64,000 nt of DNA from Tubulanus polymorphus (Eukaryota; Nemertea; Palaeonemertea; Tubulaniformes; Tubulanidae). Both the position numbers and the translations under genes were made by a program. Each line of letters starts with the position of its first letter. Position 1 is the first letter of the stretch. Shown one piece after another: positions 11,765-22,885 of this stretch. The stretch lies in contig NC_134033.1 in the NCBI RefSeq assembly GCF_964204645.1, positions 6,980,231-7,044,230 of the forward strand, in the 5' to 3' direction. The notes below the pieces were generated by a model that saw nothing but the letters and a program-made list of their open reading frames with translations, was not told where the DNA came from and did not search any database.

Positions 11765-12620
11765 GAAATATCCTTCAACTCACTTCGATCGACAAATACT
11801 CCGTGCGTATTTTGATAAATCAAAGTTACAAAAGCACTGTCGGGCCATAAACATCGAAAATTGGGCCCCATTCAATGAGGCGACATGTTTTTCTGAGTCG
11901 TCATCTCGAAATCCACCAGAGGCTGCTCGTCACTTCGATTATCAATTCAAGTGTAAGTAAACAAATTTATTGCCACAAGCCTACACATTCAGCCGCGGTT
12001 TTCAAACAGCTTTTTTAACAATTAACCATTTTCCTCATCAAATCATATTACCGATATACAGGAAATTTACTGCTCTAGATTTAAAAAGCACTGTGCTGAA
12101 ACATCGACGAATCGACATGGGTCTCTACATCGTCGTCCCATCGTCGGGATCAGCTGTGAGTTTCTCCTCATCATGAGAATCAAATCAAGTACAAATAAAT
12201 TTATTACCAGTGATTTGGCCGCGGCTTTTAAGCAGTTAGTTTAACAATACCTATTTTCTTCACCTAAATTGCCGTGTATTTACTAGGATAAATCATTAGA
12301 GTACCGGTGAGTCGTAGGCCTAAACAAAACATGCCGAAGAGATGTAACGGAGAAGGCTGTTGTGTCGACGAGGTATCGAGAAAAGAACATATTACTTCAT
12401 TTGGCCGCGGGGTTCAATCATTTATCAATACTCTATATTTCCTAAAGTACATACCGATCATTGTCAAATCCACAAGGTATTTACTAAATACAAGTATATA
12501 ACATACTCTTATCCGTAAGCTGGGCTCACGCTTGATATTCGGAGTAAGCGTTCGCTGTGTCGCTTGAAATGTTTATCGAGTTGTATGCGACCTTTAGGCC
12601 TACCGGTACTGAGCTTTACT
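11765..12620 (-). repeat. Repeat unit U, inverted copy
   Basis: Reverse-complement relative of the 1-kb unit at 18,900-19,945, 26,985-27,935 and 30,255-31,185. Inside it, three subunits of about 200 bases share a GCCGCGG core and a TTTACTA/AGGAAATTTACT-like end, so U itself is built from degenerate tandem repeats. Short ORFs at 11,763-12,501 are not conserved in the other copies. Confidence 0.6.
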
Positions 12621-12639
12621 GTCTCAAACAAACACAGTA

Positions 12640-12720
12640 TAATTCTTGCGTTTATTAACAGACTCATTGGGAGAGGGGAGAGAGGGGGGGAGAGGGAGAG
12701 GGAGAGAGACAGAAAAAATC
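12640..12720. repeat. GA/GGGAGAG purine-rich simple repeat
   Basis: Runs of GGGAGAGG and GAGAGAGACAG, about 60 bases, between unit U and TMCO3 exon 9. Low complexity only. Confidence 0.6.
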
Positions 12721-12816
12721 TTGAGAACTGATTTGGCGGGAGGTAAGGAGGTTTCATAGGAGGCCAGGTTATGGTGAAAATACTTGCCAAATGAAGCCGT
12801 TTGAAAATTAACTTAC

Positions 12817-12953
12817 AGTGAGCATTGAAAATGCTAAGACAATCACAGCAAGAACAGTTGTCTCGTTTTTTCCTCGAATCATTAGATGCATTAAAAGTGG
12901 GCCGACAACATACTCTGCTAATAGGAACGTGATAATCAGAATTACCAAAAACG
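12817..12953 (-). CDS. tmco3: TMCO3-like gene, exon 9 (antiporter helices)
   Basis: 137 bases, acceptor TTTTTTTCAG, donor ACT/GTAAGT. The frame set by exon 8 reads FLVILIITFLLAEYVVGPLL, MHLMIRGKNETTVLAVIVLA and FSMLT, a membrane helix, a loop and the start of the next helix. It ends in phase 0. No later exon was found between 1 and 12,816, so the C-terminal third should lie left of the window beyond Polinton alpha1. Confidence 0.82.
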
Positions 12954-13690
12954 CTGAAAAAAATGAACGTGAACGGTATCATCAATAAGGATAAATTAGC
13001 TCTCGGTATCTGTGAATAAATTGGCCTAAGCCCGGATATCGAGTAGATTGAGTGTTTGTGAAATAATGATAACATGCATCGAGTTAACGAGTGATGCCAA
13101 TGAATGTGCGATCTACTAGTTATCAAAATTTTAGATTGTGTAATAATCTATTACCATTGAATGGAAGCATTGGGACTAATACTGGAAATATTTTAGTTTT
13201 CACTATTTTTTTACACATTGCTCCGAGTTAGTAACTCAGTGAAAAAATAGTTATGACTAATTTTTCTATCCGTTGGGATTTTAGTCACTTCAAAGTTGAT
13301 ACCTGGTTTCTCATCAAATCGCTCCACGTCACTTCCGACAGCTAAAGTAAAAAGACGATGATTAAGTCCGAAACCCGTATCAAATTGCTAAAAGTTGGCC
13401 GTTTGTTTCTAAAATAAAAACACCTCACGCACGCGTGATGACGCGTTTTCCAATTATCTTTTTGATGCATTTCACTTTTATCGATGATTAGTTAGTGTAT
13501 TAGTATAAATTCACTTATTGAACATTTTGATTTTCCTATGATGAACTGGGGCTAATCAAAATGATCGAGTAGAAGAGACCTTCAGTTAGCTGTACTCTTG
13601 TCTCCTAATAAACAATCGATCAAGAGAAACGATTAGCACCGCGTCTTTGGTTTAGTCATATTTAAAGATGATAATGAGGATGACATTCCC
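12954..13690. other. TMCO3 intron 8, unique part
   Basis: Acceptor side of exon 9 followed by AT-rich intron. No repeat or coding signal recognised. Confidence 0.5.
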
Positions 13691-13696
13691 AATCAT

Positions 13697-13965
<269 letters not shown>

Positions 13966-13966
<1 letters not shown>

Positions 13967-14370
13967 GGCTACGTGTACAAGCGCACACACGTCCTTGTGT
14001 TGATTGTCATAGTTTACATCATAAATAGCGCCACCCGCAGGTTGAATATGAACCATACGCACGGAGCGAAGGATAAATAGATGACTATTTCGCTAACTAT
14101 TACAACGGCTAATTCGTTCTCCTTTTTTCAATAAGTCACATCTCAGGTCGTTATATGTATACTAAAGTTTCTTCTGGTTAAGAAATCGCGGAAAGTACAA
14201 TTTTGATGGCATTTGCCCTTTTAACCTTTTATGGATCAATACTCCGAAAAGCTCCCACCCACCTCTCATATATGTATTATACTGGGTTTGAAAAGAAAAA
14301 ACCTCCCGATCTCTCGTCTTACAAAATCTGAAAATACGAGTTTATTTTCCTAATTCTTTAATTTATTTTA
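13966..14370. other. Intron 8, unique sequence
   Basis: No gene or repeat recognised between the TA repeat and Polinton beta2. Confidence 0.4.
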
Positions 14371-14534
14371 AAGACGTTTTCATACCAGAGGGCGAGTGAG
14401 CGACTCGTCCGCACTCCTAATGTTTTCCTTATATAAATGGGAGACAGAAAAACATTCTCAGCATCAATAAATAACCGAATAGTCATAAAAACAATATGAT
14501 TGAAATAAAAGAATTGTTTGATGTTTGACAAGAA

Positions 14535-14589
14535 ATGGAACATCAAAATTACTATTTCGATTACAACACCCATTTAAATATAAATTTAT
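14535..14589 (+). pseudogene. Packaging ATPase C-terminal remnant
   Basis: The last codons read GTSKLLFRLQHPFKYKFI then stop, matching the end of the ATPase in beta1 (37,056 side, RLQHPFKYEFI). It marks the deletion junction: left terminal repeat fused to the 3' end of the ATPase gene. Confidence 0.55.
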
Positions 14590-14811
14590 TTAAACTCAAC
14601 TAGCTTGTTAATCTAGTATATTTTAGTCACATTCTAGTTGAATTCTAGTTGTTCCTGGTTGAAACAAAAATCAAATAAAATTCAACAAGAAATAAATAAA
14701 AACAATAATATTTCAACTAGCTTGTTAATCTAGTATATTTTTAGTTACATTCAAGTTGAATTCTAGTTGAATTCTAGTTACAACAACACTACTAATTTTT
14801 TTGTTATATAA
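14590..14811 (+). promoter_or_regulatory. Upstream region of gene A with ~60-bp direct repeat
   Basis: CAACTAGCTTGTTAATCTAG occurs twice (14,598 and about 14,716), each followed by a TATATTTTAGT..CATTC..GTTGAATTCTAGTTG block. The same core precedes gene A in beta1. Probable promoter region by position. Confidence 0.4.
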
Positions 14812-15434
14812 ATGGGAGGTGAAAAGAAAAGAAAATCTAAAAATAATGATGTTCCAATTGAAAAAACTTTGGATGATTTAGGTATAACAGAAACAAAATT
14901 AACACCAGATAATGGTGCTTTAAATTATATTACTACAAATAATTTTGAATATTATCTTTATTGCAAACAACAATTAGAAATATTAATTGCATCTGGAAAA
15001 TGTAAAAATTTTACTGGTAAAGATATTAACTTATATATTAAAATATAACTTATAATGAATTAGATATAATGAAACCAGACCAAATCATTAAATTATTTCA
15101 GATTTATGAAAGTGCGAGAATAGCTAGAATTAATGATGCAATATCAGAAAATGTAGTAAAAGGTTATAGTAAATTATTTAATTATATGCTACTTCTTCAA
15201 GATGAAAATAGATTATATTCCGATTTGAAAAATGATTATTTAGTTATGACTGAATTAGATAAATGGATTGGATATTTATCATTTCAATTAGGTGGATTTA
15301 TGACGCTATTATCAACTGGAGTTATAACATTTTCAAATATTGAAAGTAAAAGTTTTTCTACAATAAATGAGCAAGGTGAAAGAATTGAAGGAATTAACTG
15401 TGAAGAAAAAACCGAGAACTCAAAAACAAATTGA
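14812..15434 (+). pseudogene. Polinton protein A, beta2 copy, one frameshift
   Basis: MGGEKKRKSKNNDVPIEKTL starts it. It shows LEILIASGKCKNF, then an indel near 15,010-15,050 shifts frame, and the second part resumes with KPDQIIKLFQIYESARIARI, LKNDYLVMTELDKWIGYLSF and FQLGGFMTLLSTGVITFSNI. Apart from that indel it is full length and the best preserved beta copy. Function unknown, as for 1,913-2,503. Confidence 0.75.
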
Positions 15435-15602
15435 ATGGTCTCGGCAATTAGGAATTAAATCGAGAGAATTTAAAAAAAGCTGTAAAAGAAAAAATAAATA
15501 ATGAAAATGTTAATAATAATGGTGAAATATTGTAATTTCTACTCCTTCTGATTGTAATTGTATTCATTTTGATTGGATATAGTTGGTATAAAAAATCAAA
15601 TT
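15367..15602 (+). pseudogene. Polinton protein B, overlapping the end of gene A
   Basis: In the +1 frame relative to A, ATG at 15,367 opens MSKVKELKELTVKKKPRTQK then QIEWSRQLGIKSREFKK, and overlaps A for 68 bases. After a frameshift near 15,470 a membrane helix follows (FLLLLIVIVFILIGYSWYKK, about 15,540-15,600). The K-P-R-x3-Q-I-x-W motif also occurs in the alpha2 copy of B (PRSEIQIKWARELGK) and in beta1 and beta3. The alpha lineage overlaps by only eight bases. Function unknown. Confidence 0.6.
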
Positions 15603-15761
15603 AAATTTATGATATTTTATATATAATTTCAGATATAATTCTGAAACTACAACTGTTGAAATTCCAAAGTTCACTATAAAAAATTGATTAATATTTTAGA
15701 AAAAAAGCCAAAAAAAAAATTTAATTCATTAATCAATATTTCTATTTTGTATTAATTAAAT

Positions 15762-15830
15762 ATCTCACTACTTTTGTCTATCTATGAGGAGCAATCAAAT
15801 TGTCCAGATAAGTCATTTCGGATTCTTAAT
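15762..15830 (-). ncRNA. Conserved Polinton hairpin motif, copy 2
   Basis: Minus strand: GAATCCGAAATGACTTATCT, hairpin GGACAATTTGATTGCTCC (stem GGACAAT/ATTG(C)TCC), then ATAGATAGACAAAAGTAGTG. It begins right after the stop of gene C and lies between the convergent genes B and C. TATCT before and AGATA after the hairpin could add an outer stem. Confidence 0.6.
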
Positions 15831-16187
15831 ATTTGATTAATTTTATTATCAATTTATTTTTTAAATCAACAACTTCTAAATCATGATGCCCGTCTTCATT
15901 TTTCCCATGGTAAATTATTTTAAATCCTTCTAAATCTTTTAATTCCTCTGTACTCAATGAAACCCATTTATTAGGTAAAAATACTTTAAATTCACGCCTT
16001 GTACTAACATTACAGTAACTTAAATTTGCTGATACTTTCTCTCTATATTTAGTTTTAATCTTTTCCAATTTTAATATTTTGTGTTCAATTTCTTTTGTAA
16101 CATCGACTAACTACTTTATTTCAAATTGTTTTTTGCTGGTTTTATTCTGTTATTTATTGTTGCTAAGAATGCTTTTCTATCTCCCAT
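15826..16187 (-). pseudogene. Polinton protein C, starts inside the terminal repeat
   Basis: ATG at 16,187 reads MGDRKAFLATINNRIKPAK. After small frameshifts, an open 80-codon part follows: KYREKVSANLSYCNVSTRRE, FKVFLPNKWVSLSTEELKDL, then a His/Asp/Glu-rich tail ending KLIIKLIKY. The gene points inward from the element end, convergent with A and B. The beta3 copy (54,809) has the same start. No family recognised. Confidence 0.55.
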
Positions 16188-16273
16188 TTATTAGAAAAAA
16201 AAAATTACTTGTGGTGATGAGTGGTGTGTTGACCTCTCGACCTCAGGTATGAAAACGTCATTTACCAATTACT

Positions 16274-16940
16274 GTCATTCATATAACTATATAGCTTATA
16301 AAACATCTGTCACACAATTGCACACATAGAATGCAAATTGATCGATCAAACAGATGTTACCATTCAACGTTTCATTGAAGCAGCTAGGTATAAGGACGCA
16401 ATGCATACGCACAGGATTTCTCGTAATACAATTCGGAGTTTTCGGTTCCAGCTATAAATGTAAGTACCGTTTTTGTTGTTGTTATTAAGAGGTCGGGAAA
16501 GGGGATACTTAATAAGAAACCTTTAGATATGTTTAAGTGTATTAATCTATATTTGGCAACTACAACTTCAAGTTAATTCTATTCTACGCTCTAGATAGAT
16601 TTCTCTTTTAGGTAACAAGAAGTTTATCACAAGAAAGTGAAGATGCAGAATCAGAAATTATGAATGTTACATCTAATGAGACTGTAGCTGTTTTGTCATA
16701 CTGTATAGATTTTCGATGTATGATATTTTGCCCGAATTGCAGTTTCTATTACTTTCGATGTTCGGTCGTTGTTAATGGTAACAGCAACAGCTGTTTTATT
16801 ATACTGTATTGACTTCAACATTCCACGCATAACTTGCCGGGCTTCGGAAGCCCGGTGAGGAATGTTTGATCGATACAGTTTGTAGAATAAATACATGTGT
16901 TTTTTATATCAACTGGTGTTTTTTGTTAAATTAATTTTCA
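16274..16940. other. Intron 8 between beta2 and alpha2, with a GC hairpin
   Basis: Unique sequence. At 16,837-16,855 CCGGGCTT CGG AAGCCCGG forms a perfect 8-bp stem with a three-base loop; AATAAA follows at about 16,888. This resembles a 3' UTR or small-RNA hairpin, but there is no coding evidence. Confidence 0.35.
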
Positions 16941-17330
16941 GTTTGAGGATTTAATATCAAGGATCCGAAATGACTAATCTGGACAATTAAACATTGCTCC
17001 TAATAGATAAACGAAAGTAGTGAGATATCAGATTCCTAATCTAATAGAAAGTATTAAAAATTACATATCTTTAACTAGCTATTGAATTCTATTATGTTTT
17101 TAATATATTCCCATTCAATTCTAATTAACACTAGTTTAAATAGATTTTGATAAGAATTGAATAGAAATTACATAACTTCAAATAGATATTCAAATCTAGT
17201 AAACACTAGAATTCTTTAACCTTAACTAAATAGTATTGACCCAAAGAGTTACTAGTATCATTTGAAGAATAATTATAATATTTTTTTTCACTTTTTTCTA
17301 AAATAAATGTCTAAGAAATCTAATAAGAGA
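16941..17330 (+). mobile_element. Polinton alpha2, left fragment (motif, promoter region, start of gene A)
   Basis: The hairpin motif, a CTAGTT-rich upstream region (17,040-17,305) and the first codons of gene A (ATG at 17,307, MSKKSNK) are intact. Homology then stops at 17,328, where the RT/macrosatellite block begins, and gene A resumes at about 31,546. About 20 bases upstream of the motif still resemble alpha1, so the left edge is truncated there. Confidence 0.65.
16961..17028 (+). ncRNA. Conserved Polinton hairpin motif, copy 3
   Basis: GGATCCGAAATGACTAATCT, hairpin GGACAAT-TAAAC-ATTG(C)TCC with a five-base loop, then ATAGATAAACGAAAGTAGTG. The outer TATCT is AATCT here, so that outer pairing is not kept, but the inner stem is. 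Confidence 0.55.
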
Positions 17331-17640
17331 TAACGGGTTTTCTGCACAGTCTTAGAATCCTGTTCAATGCTAGATTTCGACAAAGCATTTGATAAGCCAC
17401 AACATCAGCCATTACTAAACAGGCTATTAGCAAACAGTATCAATGATAGGTCACCCAAATGGCTCAGCAGTTATCTCTGAACGAAAACTTGTAGCCGAAA
17501 TCAACGGAACACCTCATCTTGGAATAAGTCGGTCTAACTAGTGGAGTCACGCAATGTAGTATCCTAAGTCGTCTTCTGTTTAATGTCCTGACAAATGACA
17601 TACACAGTAATCCAAAATCTACCAGACCGAGTAAATTTCC
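17331..17640 (+). pseudogene. Non-LTR reverse transcriptase fragment b
   Basis: FDKAFDKPQHQPLLNRLLAN then INDRSPKWLSSYL, a stop, and a degenerate ..GVTQ.S.LSRLLFNVLTND. More decayed than copies c and d. Preceded by GATAACGGGTTTTCTGCAC as in the others. Confidence 0.65.
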
Positions 17641-18212
17641 AAAAACGACATTCACATGCTGTTCGACCAAAAAACTTAATGTTCCAACAAGAAAATCTTG
17701 TTCGAATGAAAACAATTCTGTTCGATCAATTAATTTGCTTTTTGTTAGAACCAAAACTTTTCTTCATTCTGATAAAAAAATGTGTTCAAAAAAAAACTAT
17801 GTAATTGTTGAAATGAAAAACGGCAAACAAATTTGGTTGAGCGAAAACAATTTTTTGAAACGAATGTTTGAATGAAAACAATTCCGTTCGATTGAACGAA
17901 ATACTTAATACTTTTGGTTTCTGAGAAAAAACTTTTTACAATATACTTGTTCGAACGAAAAACTTAATGTTCTGACGAGAAAATTCTGTTCAAATTAAAA
18001 CGATTCTGTTCGATCGAAGGATTGTTCGAAACGAAAAACCTTTCGTTTGGAAAAAAAAGTTTGTTCAACTTTGTTCTAACGATTTTTCAAATTGGTTCAA
18101 TCGAAAAGAATATTGTTGGTTGGAACGAAATAAATTTTGTTCTGACGAAAGAATTTTCAAGCGAAAGGTCTTTTGAACGAAAAAAAAGATATTTCTGGGG
18201 CTCTGCGGTAAC
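17641..18212. repeat. Degenerate GTTCGAACGAAAA repeat tract
   Basis: Many diverged copies of TTCTGTTCGATCGAA, GTTCGAACGAAAAACTTAA and GAAAAC. It begins with CTGTTCGACCAAAAAACTTA, the sequence that precedes the minisatellite at 20,274 and 28,257. Probably an older or diverged relative of that array. Confidence 0.45.
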
Positions 18213-18537
18213 TTAAAGCCGGACGTAGGTCGGCCTTGTGACGCGATGCGATCCTCGCGTTGCATCGCAAGTTTCGGTGCAAGTCGGTGGCGATACGATT
18301 GTGTGCAACTAGTTTCAGCCAGTCGCAAGAGCGCGTAGGTCGGTTGTGACAGTCGTGTCGCGTCGCAGAAAGTAGAACACGTGTGACTCCTTGTGACTGG
18401 CGTTGCGGAAATTCGCAACCCGTCGCAAGGGAGCATAGGTCGATGAGTCGTTGTGACACAATCGTCGCTGACGGTCGCAGTGAATGGCGTCGCAGTGAGT
18501 CACAAGCCGTCGCAAAGCCGACCTACGCCCGCCTTAA
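18213..18537. mobile_element. TTAA-flanked MITE, CGTCGC-rich
   Basis: Ends are TTAAAGCCGGACGTAGGTCG on the left and the inverted GCCGACCTACGCCCGCCTTAA on the right, with TTAA at both edges, as expected for piggyBac-type targets. The interior is a GC-rich tract of GTCGC, GTGACAGTCGTGTCGCGTCG and similar, unlike its AT-rich neighbours. No ORF conserved. Confidence 0.55.
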
Positions 18538-18899
18538 CTCATTAGGAATTAATGAAATACCAGTTTCATTTATGATGAAAAAACTCAAAATGGAAAGTCT
18601 GGCTTATAAAGCTGTCTGCTCAGACGAATTAAAAAAAAAAAATCTTCATTTTGCCAAAAAAGAGATAATTATGATTGATCGTTGCAAGTCAGAACCAGTT
18701 AATCACTAATTAACATGCATTTTACTAAATCTGGTTCCTCCTATACAGTGAACTTAGCTTTAATCTAGTAGAGGCTACTAGCCTATGTAGGCCTATATAT
18801 ATGCGTAGGCGTAACATCCGGTCTGATTTGTTGTAGGCCTATTGAATAACAACCCTCATAAATATCGTAAATTATGTTTTGAAGTTCAATCCAATGAGT
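18538..18899. other. No feature recognised
   Basis: Unique AT-rich sequence between the MITE and unit U. Confidence 0.4.
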
Positions 18900-19945
18900 C
18901 CGTTAATAACGCAACATTTATACTGCGTTTGTTTGAGACAGTAAATGTCAGTACCGGTAGGCCTAAAGCCTTAAGGTCGCGTAAAACTCGATAAACACTT
19001 CAAGCGACACAGCGAACGATCTCCTTTCCCCCACAGCGAACGCTTACTCCGAATGTCAAGTGTGAGTCCAACATACGGATGGGAGTGTGTTATATACTTG
19101 TATTTAGTAAATACCTTGTGCATTTGACAATGATCGGTATGTACTGTAGGAAATATAGAGTATTGATGATACTGATATAGAGGTTGAAGCCCGCGGCCGA
19201 ATAAAGTAATATATTCTTTTATTTTGATACCTCGTTGACATAACAGCTTTTCTCCGCTATATCTCTTCGGCGTGTTTCATTTAGGCCTACGACTCCCCGG
19301 TACACTTATGATTTATCTTAGTAAATACACGGTTAATTTGATAAAGGAAAATAGGTATTGCTAAACTAACTGCATGACGCCCGCAGCCAAATCACTGGTA
19401 GTAATAAATTAATTTGTACTCGATTTGATTCTCATGATGAGGTGAAACTCGCAACTGATCCCCGGAACGACGATGTAGTGACACACGTCGATTCGTCGAT
19501 GTTTACGGCTCGACAGTGCTTTTAAAACCTAAAGTAGTAAATTTGCTGTATATCGGTAATACGATTTGATGAGGGAAATGGGCTATTGTTAAAATTAGTT
19601 TTTAAAAACCGCGACATAATGTGCAATCTTTGGGTAATAAATTTGTTAATTTATGCTTGAATTGATAATCGATGTGACAAGAAACGTGCGGTAGATTTCG
19701 GAAAGAGGACTTAGAAAAACATGTCGGCTCTTTGAATGGGGCTCAATTTTCGATGTTTACGGCCCGACAGTGCTTTTGTAACGATGATTCTTCAAAATAC
19801 GCACGGGGTATTTGAAGATCGAAGTGAGCTAAATGATATTAGACGGATTGTATCGACAACAGCGGCAAGGTAACAAAGCCTTTGTTCTTTTAGTAAAAAT
19901 AGTGTGGAAGAAAATAATAATAATAAATATAGCTGAAAAGCAGCG
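18900..19945 (+). repeat. Repeat unit U, copy 1
   Basis: About 1 kb, from GTTTGTTTGAGACAGTAAAT to GAAAAGCAGCGATAACGGG. Shared with 26,985-27,935 and 30,255-31,185 in the same orientation and 11,765-12,620 inverted. Contains CCGCGGCCGAATAAAG and several TTTAGTAAATAC boxes. Non-coding. Confidence 0.75.
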
Positions 19946-20265
19946 ATAACGGGTTTTCTGCACAGTCTTAGAATCCTGTTCAACGGTGGATTTCAACAAA
20001 GCATTTGATAAGGCTCAACATCAGCCATTACTAAACAGGCTATTAGGAAACAGTATCAATGATAGGTCGCCCAAATGGCTCAGCAGTTATCTCTGAACGG
20101 AAACTTGTAACCGAAATCAACGGAACGCCTCATCTTGGAATGAGACGGTCTAACTAGTGGAGTCACGCAAGGTAGTATCCTAAGTCGTCTTCTGTTTAAT
20201 GTCCTGACAAATGACATACACAGTAATCCAAAATATACCAGACCGAGTAAATTTCCAAACGACCT
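19946..20265 (+). pseudogene. Non-LTR reverse transcriptase fragment c
   Basis: CSTVDFNKAFDKAQHQPLLN, INDRSPKWLSSYL, stop, then a degenerate G-V-T-Q-G-S-I-L-S-R-L-L-F-N-V-L-T-N-D-I match to the RT core. Nearly identical to copy d (27,937). Confidence 0.7.
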
Positions 20266-20289
20266 TAACACACTGTTCGACCAAAAAAC

Positions 20290-20640
20290 TTAATGTTCCG
20301 ACAAAACCACGGGCGACAAAACCAAAATTATGAATTGTCGCGGGTGACAAAACCAAAATATTGAATTGTCACGGGTGACAAAACAAAAATAATGAATTTT
20401 CGCGGGTGACAAAACAAAAATAATGAATTGTCGCGGGCGATAAAACCAAAATAATGAATTGTCGCGGGCGATAAAACCACAATAATGAATTGTCGCGGGC
20501 GTTAAAACCAAAATATTGAATCGTCGCGGGCGATAAAACCAAAATAATGAATTGTCGCGGACGGCAAAAACAAAATATTGAATTGGTGCGTGCGACAAAA
20601 CCAAAATAATGAATTGTCGCGGGCGACAAAACCAAACTAG
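20290..20640. repeat. 31-bp hairpin minisatellite, array 1
   Basis: Unit of about 31 bases containing AATTGTCGCGGGCGACAAAA; TTGTCGC and GCGACAA are inverted, so every unit can form a short hairpin. Other arrays: 21,896-22,885; 24,146-26,890; 28,290-28,590; 29,605-30,160. The reverse strand is open in all three frames because the unit has no stop and is not a multiple of three. Confidence 0.9.
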
Positions 20641-21895
20641 GGGTCCAGGGACACCATGCTCACTTGGGAAGTGGTTTCAAATGCTCAACAATCTAACAAT
20701 TTCAATACATAACGCCCTCTAGTGACCACATACAAAAACCAATGACCTTGAAACCCACCACAATCATAGAACATGTGAGCAGCTATGATTTTGTAATTGA
20801 TTGTGATAACGAAATATGCCTCGTTACCAATTTAATATGGAAATACTAAGTTATTGTACTATTCAACGCCCCCTGGTGACCATATGCAAAACTCAATGAC
20901 CTTAAAACTCACCACAATCGTAGTACATGTCATGAAATACAACTTTGCAATTGATCATAGTAACAAAATATGCCTAGGTACCAATCTAATAAGGAAATAC
21001 TAAGCCATTCTACTATTCAGCGCCCCCTGGTGACTATATGGAATAACTAATGTCCTTAAAAACTCACCACAATCATAGACGATGTCATGAACTACAACTT
21101 TGCAATTGATCATGGTAACAAAATATGCCTTGGTACAAATATAATATAGCGATACTAAGTTATTGTATTATTCAACGCCCCCTGATGGCCACATACAAAA
21201 ACCAATGACCTTGAAACTCACCAAAATCATAGAACACGTCATGGGCTACAACTTTCCAATAGAATATAGTAACACAATATGCTTAGGTATCAATTTAATG
21301 TGGAAAAACTTCTTCCCACCTACGAATGAGTACTGATGACACCAAGATGGCCGCCAATTGCGTCATAATTGGCTGATCAAAATACCTGTCCCAGGTATAA
21401 AATATCCCTCTCTAAAGAATACCCATCAGCAATTGCAATGAGAAATGGCAAACCAGTAGGAAGCTACAGGACCTAGAATTCTGGCCAAAATTGACATTTT
21501 TGGGCACTCAAAAGTTCATAGGACAGCCATCTTGAGTCAGATCGACCCAATTTTCTTAGCTGATGGGCCTTTGGTAGATTCAAATATAAACGAAAGAAGA
21601 TCAAGGTAATTGATCAAAGCGTCTTCAAAATTTCCCACGAAAACTTCGAAAATGTTTAAAAAGTGCTGATTATGGCAAACAACAATGGCTGCCAGTCGAC
21701 CATCTTGAATCTGACAGGGCCAGTTTTTGGGCTGACGATGTGTCTAGGGTAGATACATGTATAAACCAAATATCAAGACATTACCTTGAAGCGTCTTCAA
21801 AACTTCCCGAAATAACTGGATTCCGTCTATGGACGGACGGACGGACGAAAAGTGAACGCAATAGCCCGCTGGGACTAAAGTCCCAAGTGGACTGA
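20641..21895. repeat. Spacer S, copy 1
   Basis: About 1.25 kb with four internal degenerate repeats of about 150 bases, each with an AACGCCCCCTGGTGACCATA-like box and a CAATGACCTTGAAACTCACC-like box. It ends in ATGGACGGACGGACGGACGA and GCCCGCTGGGACTAAAGTCC. Copies: 22,886-24,145 (nearly identical) and 28,590-29,605 (diverged). Non-coding; looks like the body of a DNA element. Confidence 0.75.
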
Positions 21896-22885
21896 AAAAG
21901 AATTGTCGCGGGCGACAAAACCAAACTAATGAATTGTCGCGGGTGATAAAACCAAAATATTGAATTGTCACGGGCGACAAAACCAAACTAATGAATTGTC
22001 GCTGGAGATAAAACCAAACTATGAATTGTCGCGGGCGATAAAACAAAAATATTGAATTGTCGCGGGTGATAAAACCAAAATATTGAATTGTCGCGGGCAA
22101 CAAAACAAAACTAATGAATTGTCGCGGGCGATAAAACCAAACTATGAATTGTCGCGGGCGATAAAACCAAAATAATGAATTGTCTCGGGCGACAAAAAAA
22201 AAAATATTGAATTGTCACGTGCGACAAAACCAAAATAATGAATTGTCGCGGGCAACAAAACCAAAATAATGAATTGTTGCGGGCGATAAAACCAAAATTA
22301 TGAATTGTCTCATGGGACAAAATTATCGCGGGCGATAAAACCAAAATATTGAATTATCGCGGGCGATAAAACCAAAATAATGATTTGTCGCGCGCGACAA
22401 AAAAAAATATAAAACCAAAATAATGAATTGTCGCGGGCGACAAAAACAAAATATAAAACCAAAATAATGAATTGTCGCGGGCGACAAAACCAAAATAAGA
22501 ATTGTCGCGGGCGACAAAACCAAAATAATGAATTGTCGCTGGAGATAAAACCAAAGTAATGAGTTGTCGCGGGCGATAAAACCAAAATATTGAATTGTCG
22601 CGGGAGACAAAACCAAACTAATGAATTGTCGCGGGCGACAAAACCAAAAAAAGATTTGTCGGGGCGACAAAACCAAAATAATGAATTGTCGCGGGCGACA
22701 AAACCAAAATGGTGAATTGTCCAGGAGACAAAACCAAAATGGTGAATTGTCGTGGGCGACAAAACCAAAATAATGAATTGTCGCGGGCGATAAAACCAAA
22801 ATATTGAATTGTCGCGGGCGACAAAACCAAAAAAAAAAACAAAATATAAAACCAAAATAATGAATTGTCGCGGGCGACAAAACCA
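21896..22885. repeat. 31-bp hairpin minisatellite, array 2
   Basis: Same unit as array 1, about 30 copies with variants (GATAAAACC versus GACAAAACC). Part of the 2,251-bp duplication. Confidence 0.9.

Larger units (their letters stand above)
14371..16273 (+). mobile_element. Polinton beta2, 1.9-kb deletion derivative
   Basis: The right end finishes ..CCAATTACT at 16,273 (AGTAATTGG read inward). The left end shares GACGTTTTCATACC with the right; the outermost bases are eroded. Both ends continue into an ATGGGAGA(C/T)AGAAAA start, so the terminal repeats are at least 150 bases but only roughly 70% alike. Inside are an ATPase C-terminal remnant, gene A, gene B, the hairpin motif and gene C. Everything from capsid to integrase is gone. 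The six bases after the right end are GTCATT; no matching copy is seen on the left. Confidence 0.75.

Noticed and set aside
11763-12176. Small plus-strand ORFs of 65 and 68 codons
   Set aside because: Inside repeat unit U and broken in its other copies.
12307-12501. ORF containing MPKRCNGEGCC, resembling the start of a THAP finger
   Set aside because: Only the first residues fit; no C2CH continuation, and the same place in the three other U copies does not keep the frame.
16837-16855. Histone mRNA 3' stem-loop
   Set aside because: Stem and loop sequence differ from the conserved histone form and there is no histone gene.
18065-18515. Overlapping ORFs of 66-123 codons
   Set aside because: They fall in the CGTCGC-rich MITE and neighbouring repeats, in several frames at once, with no family signal.
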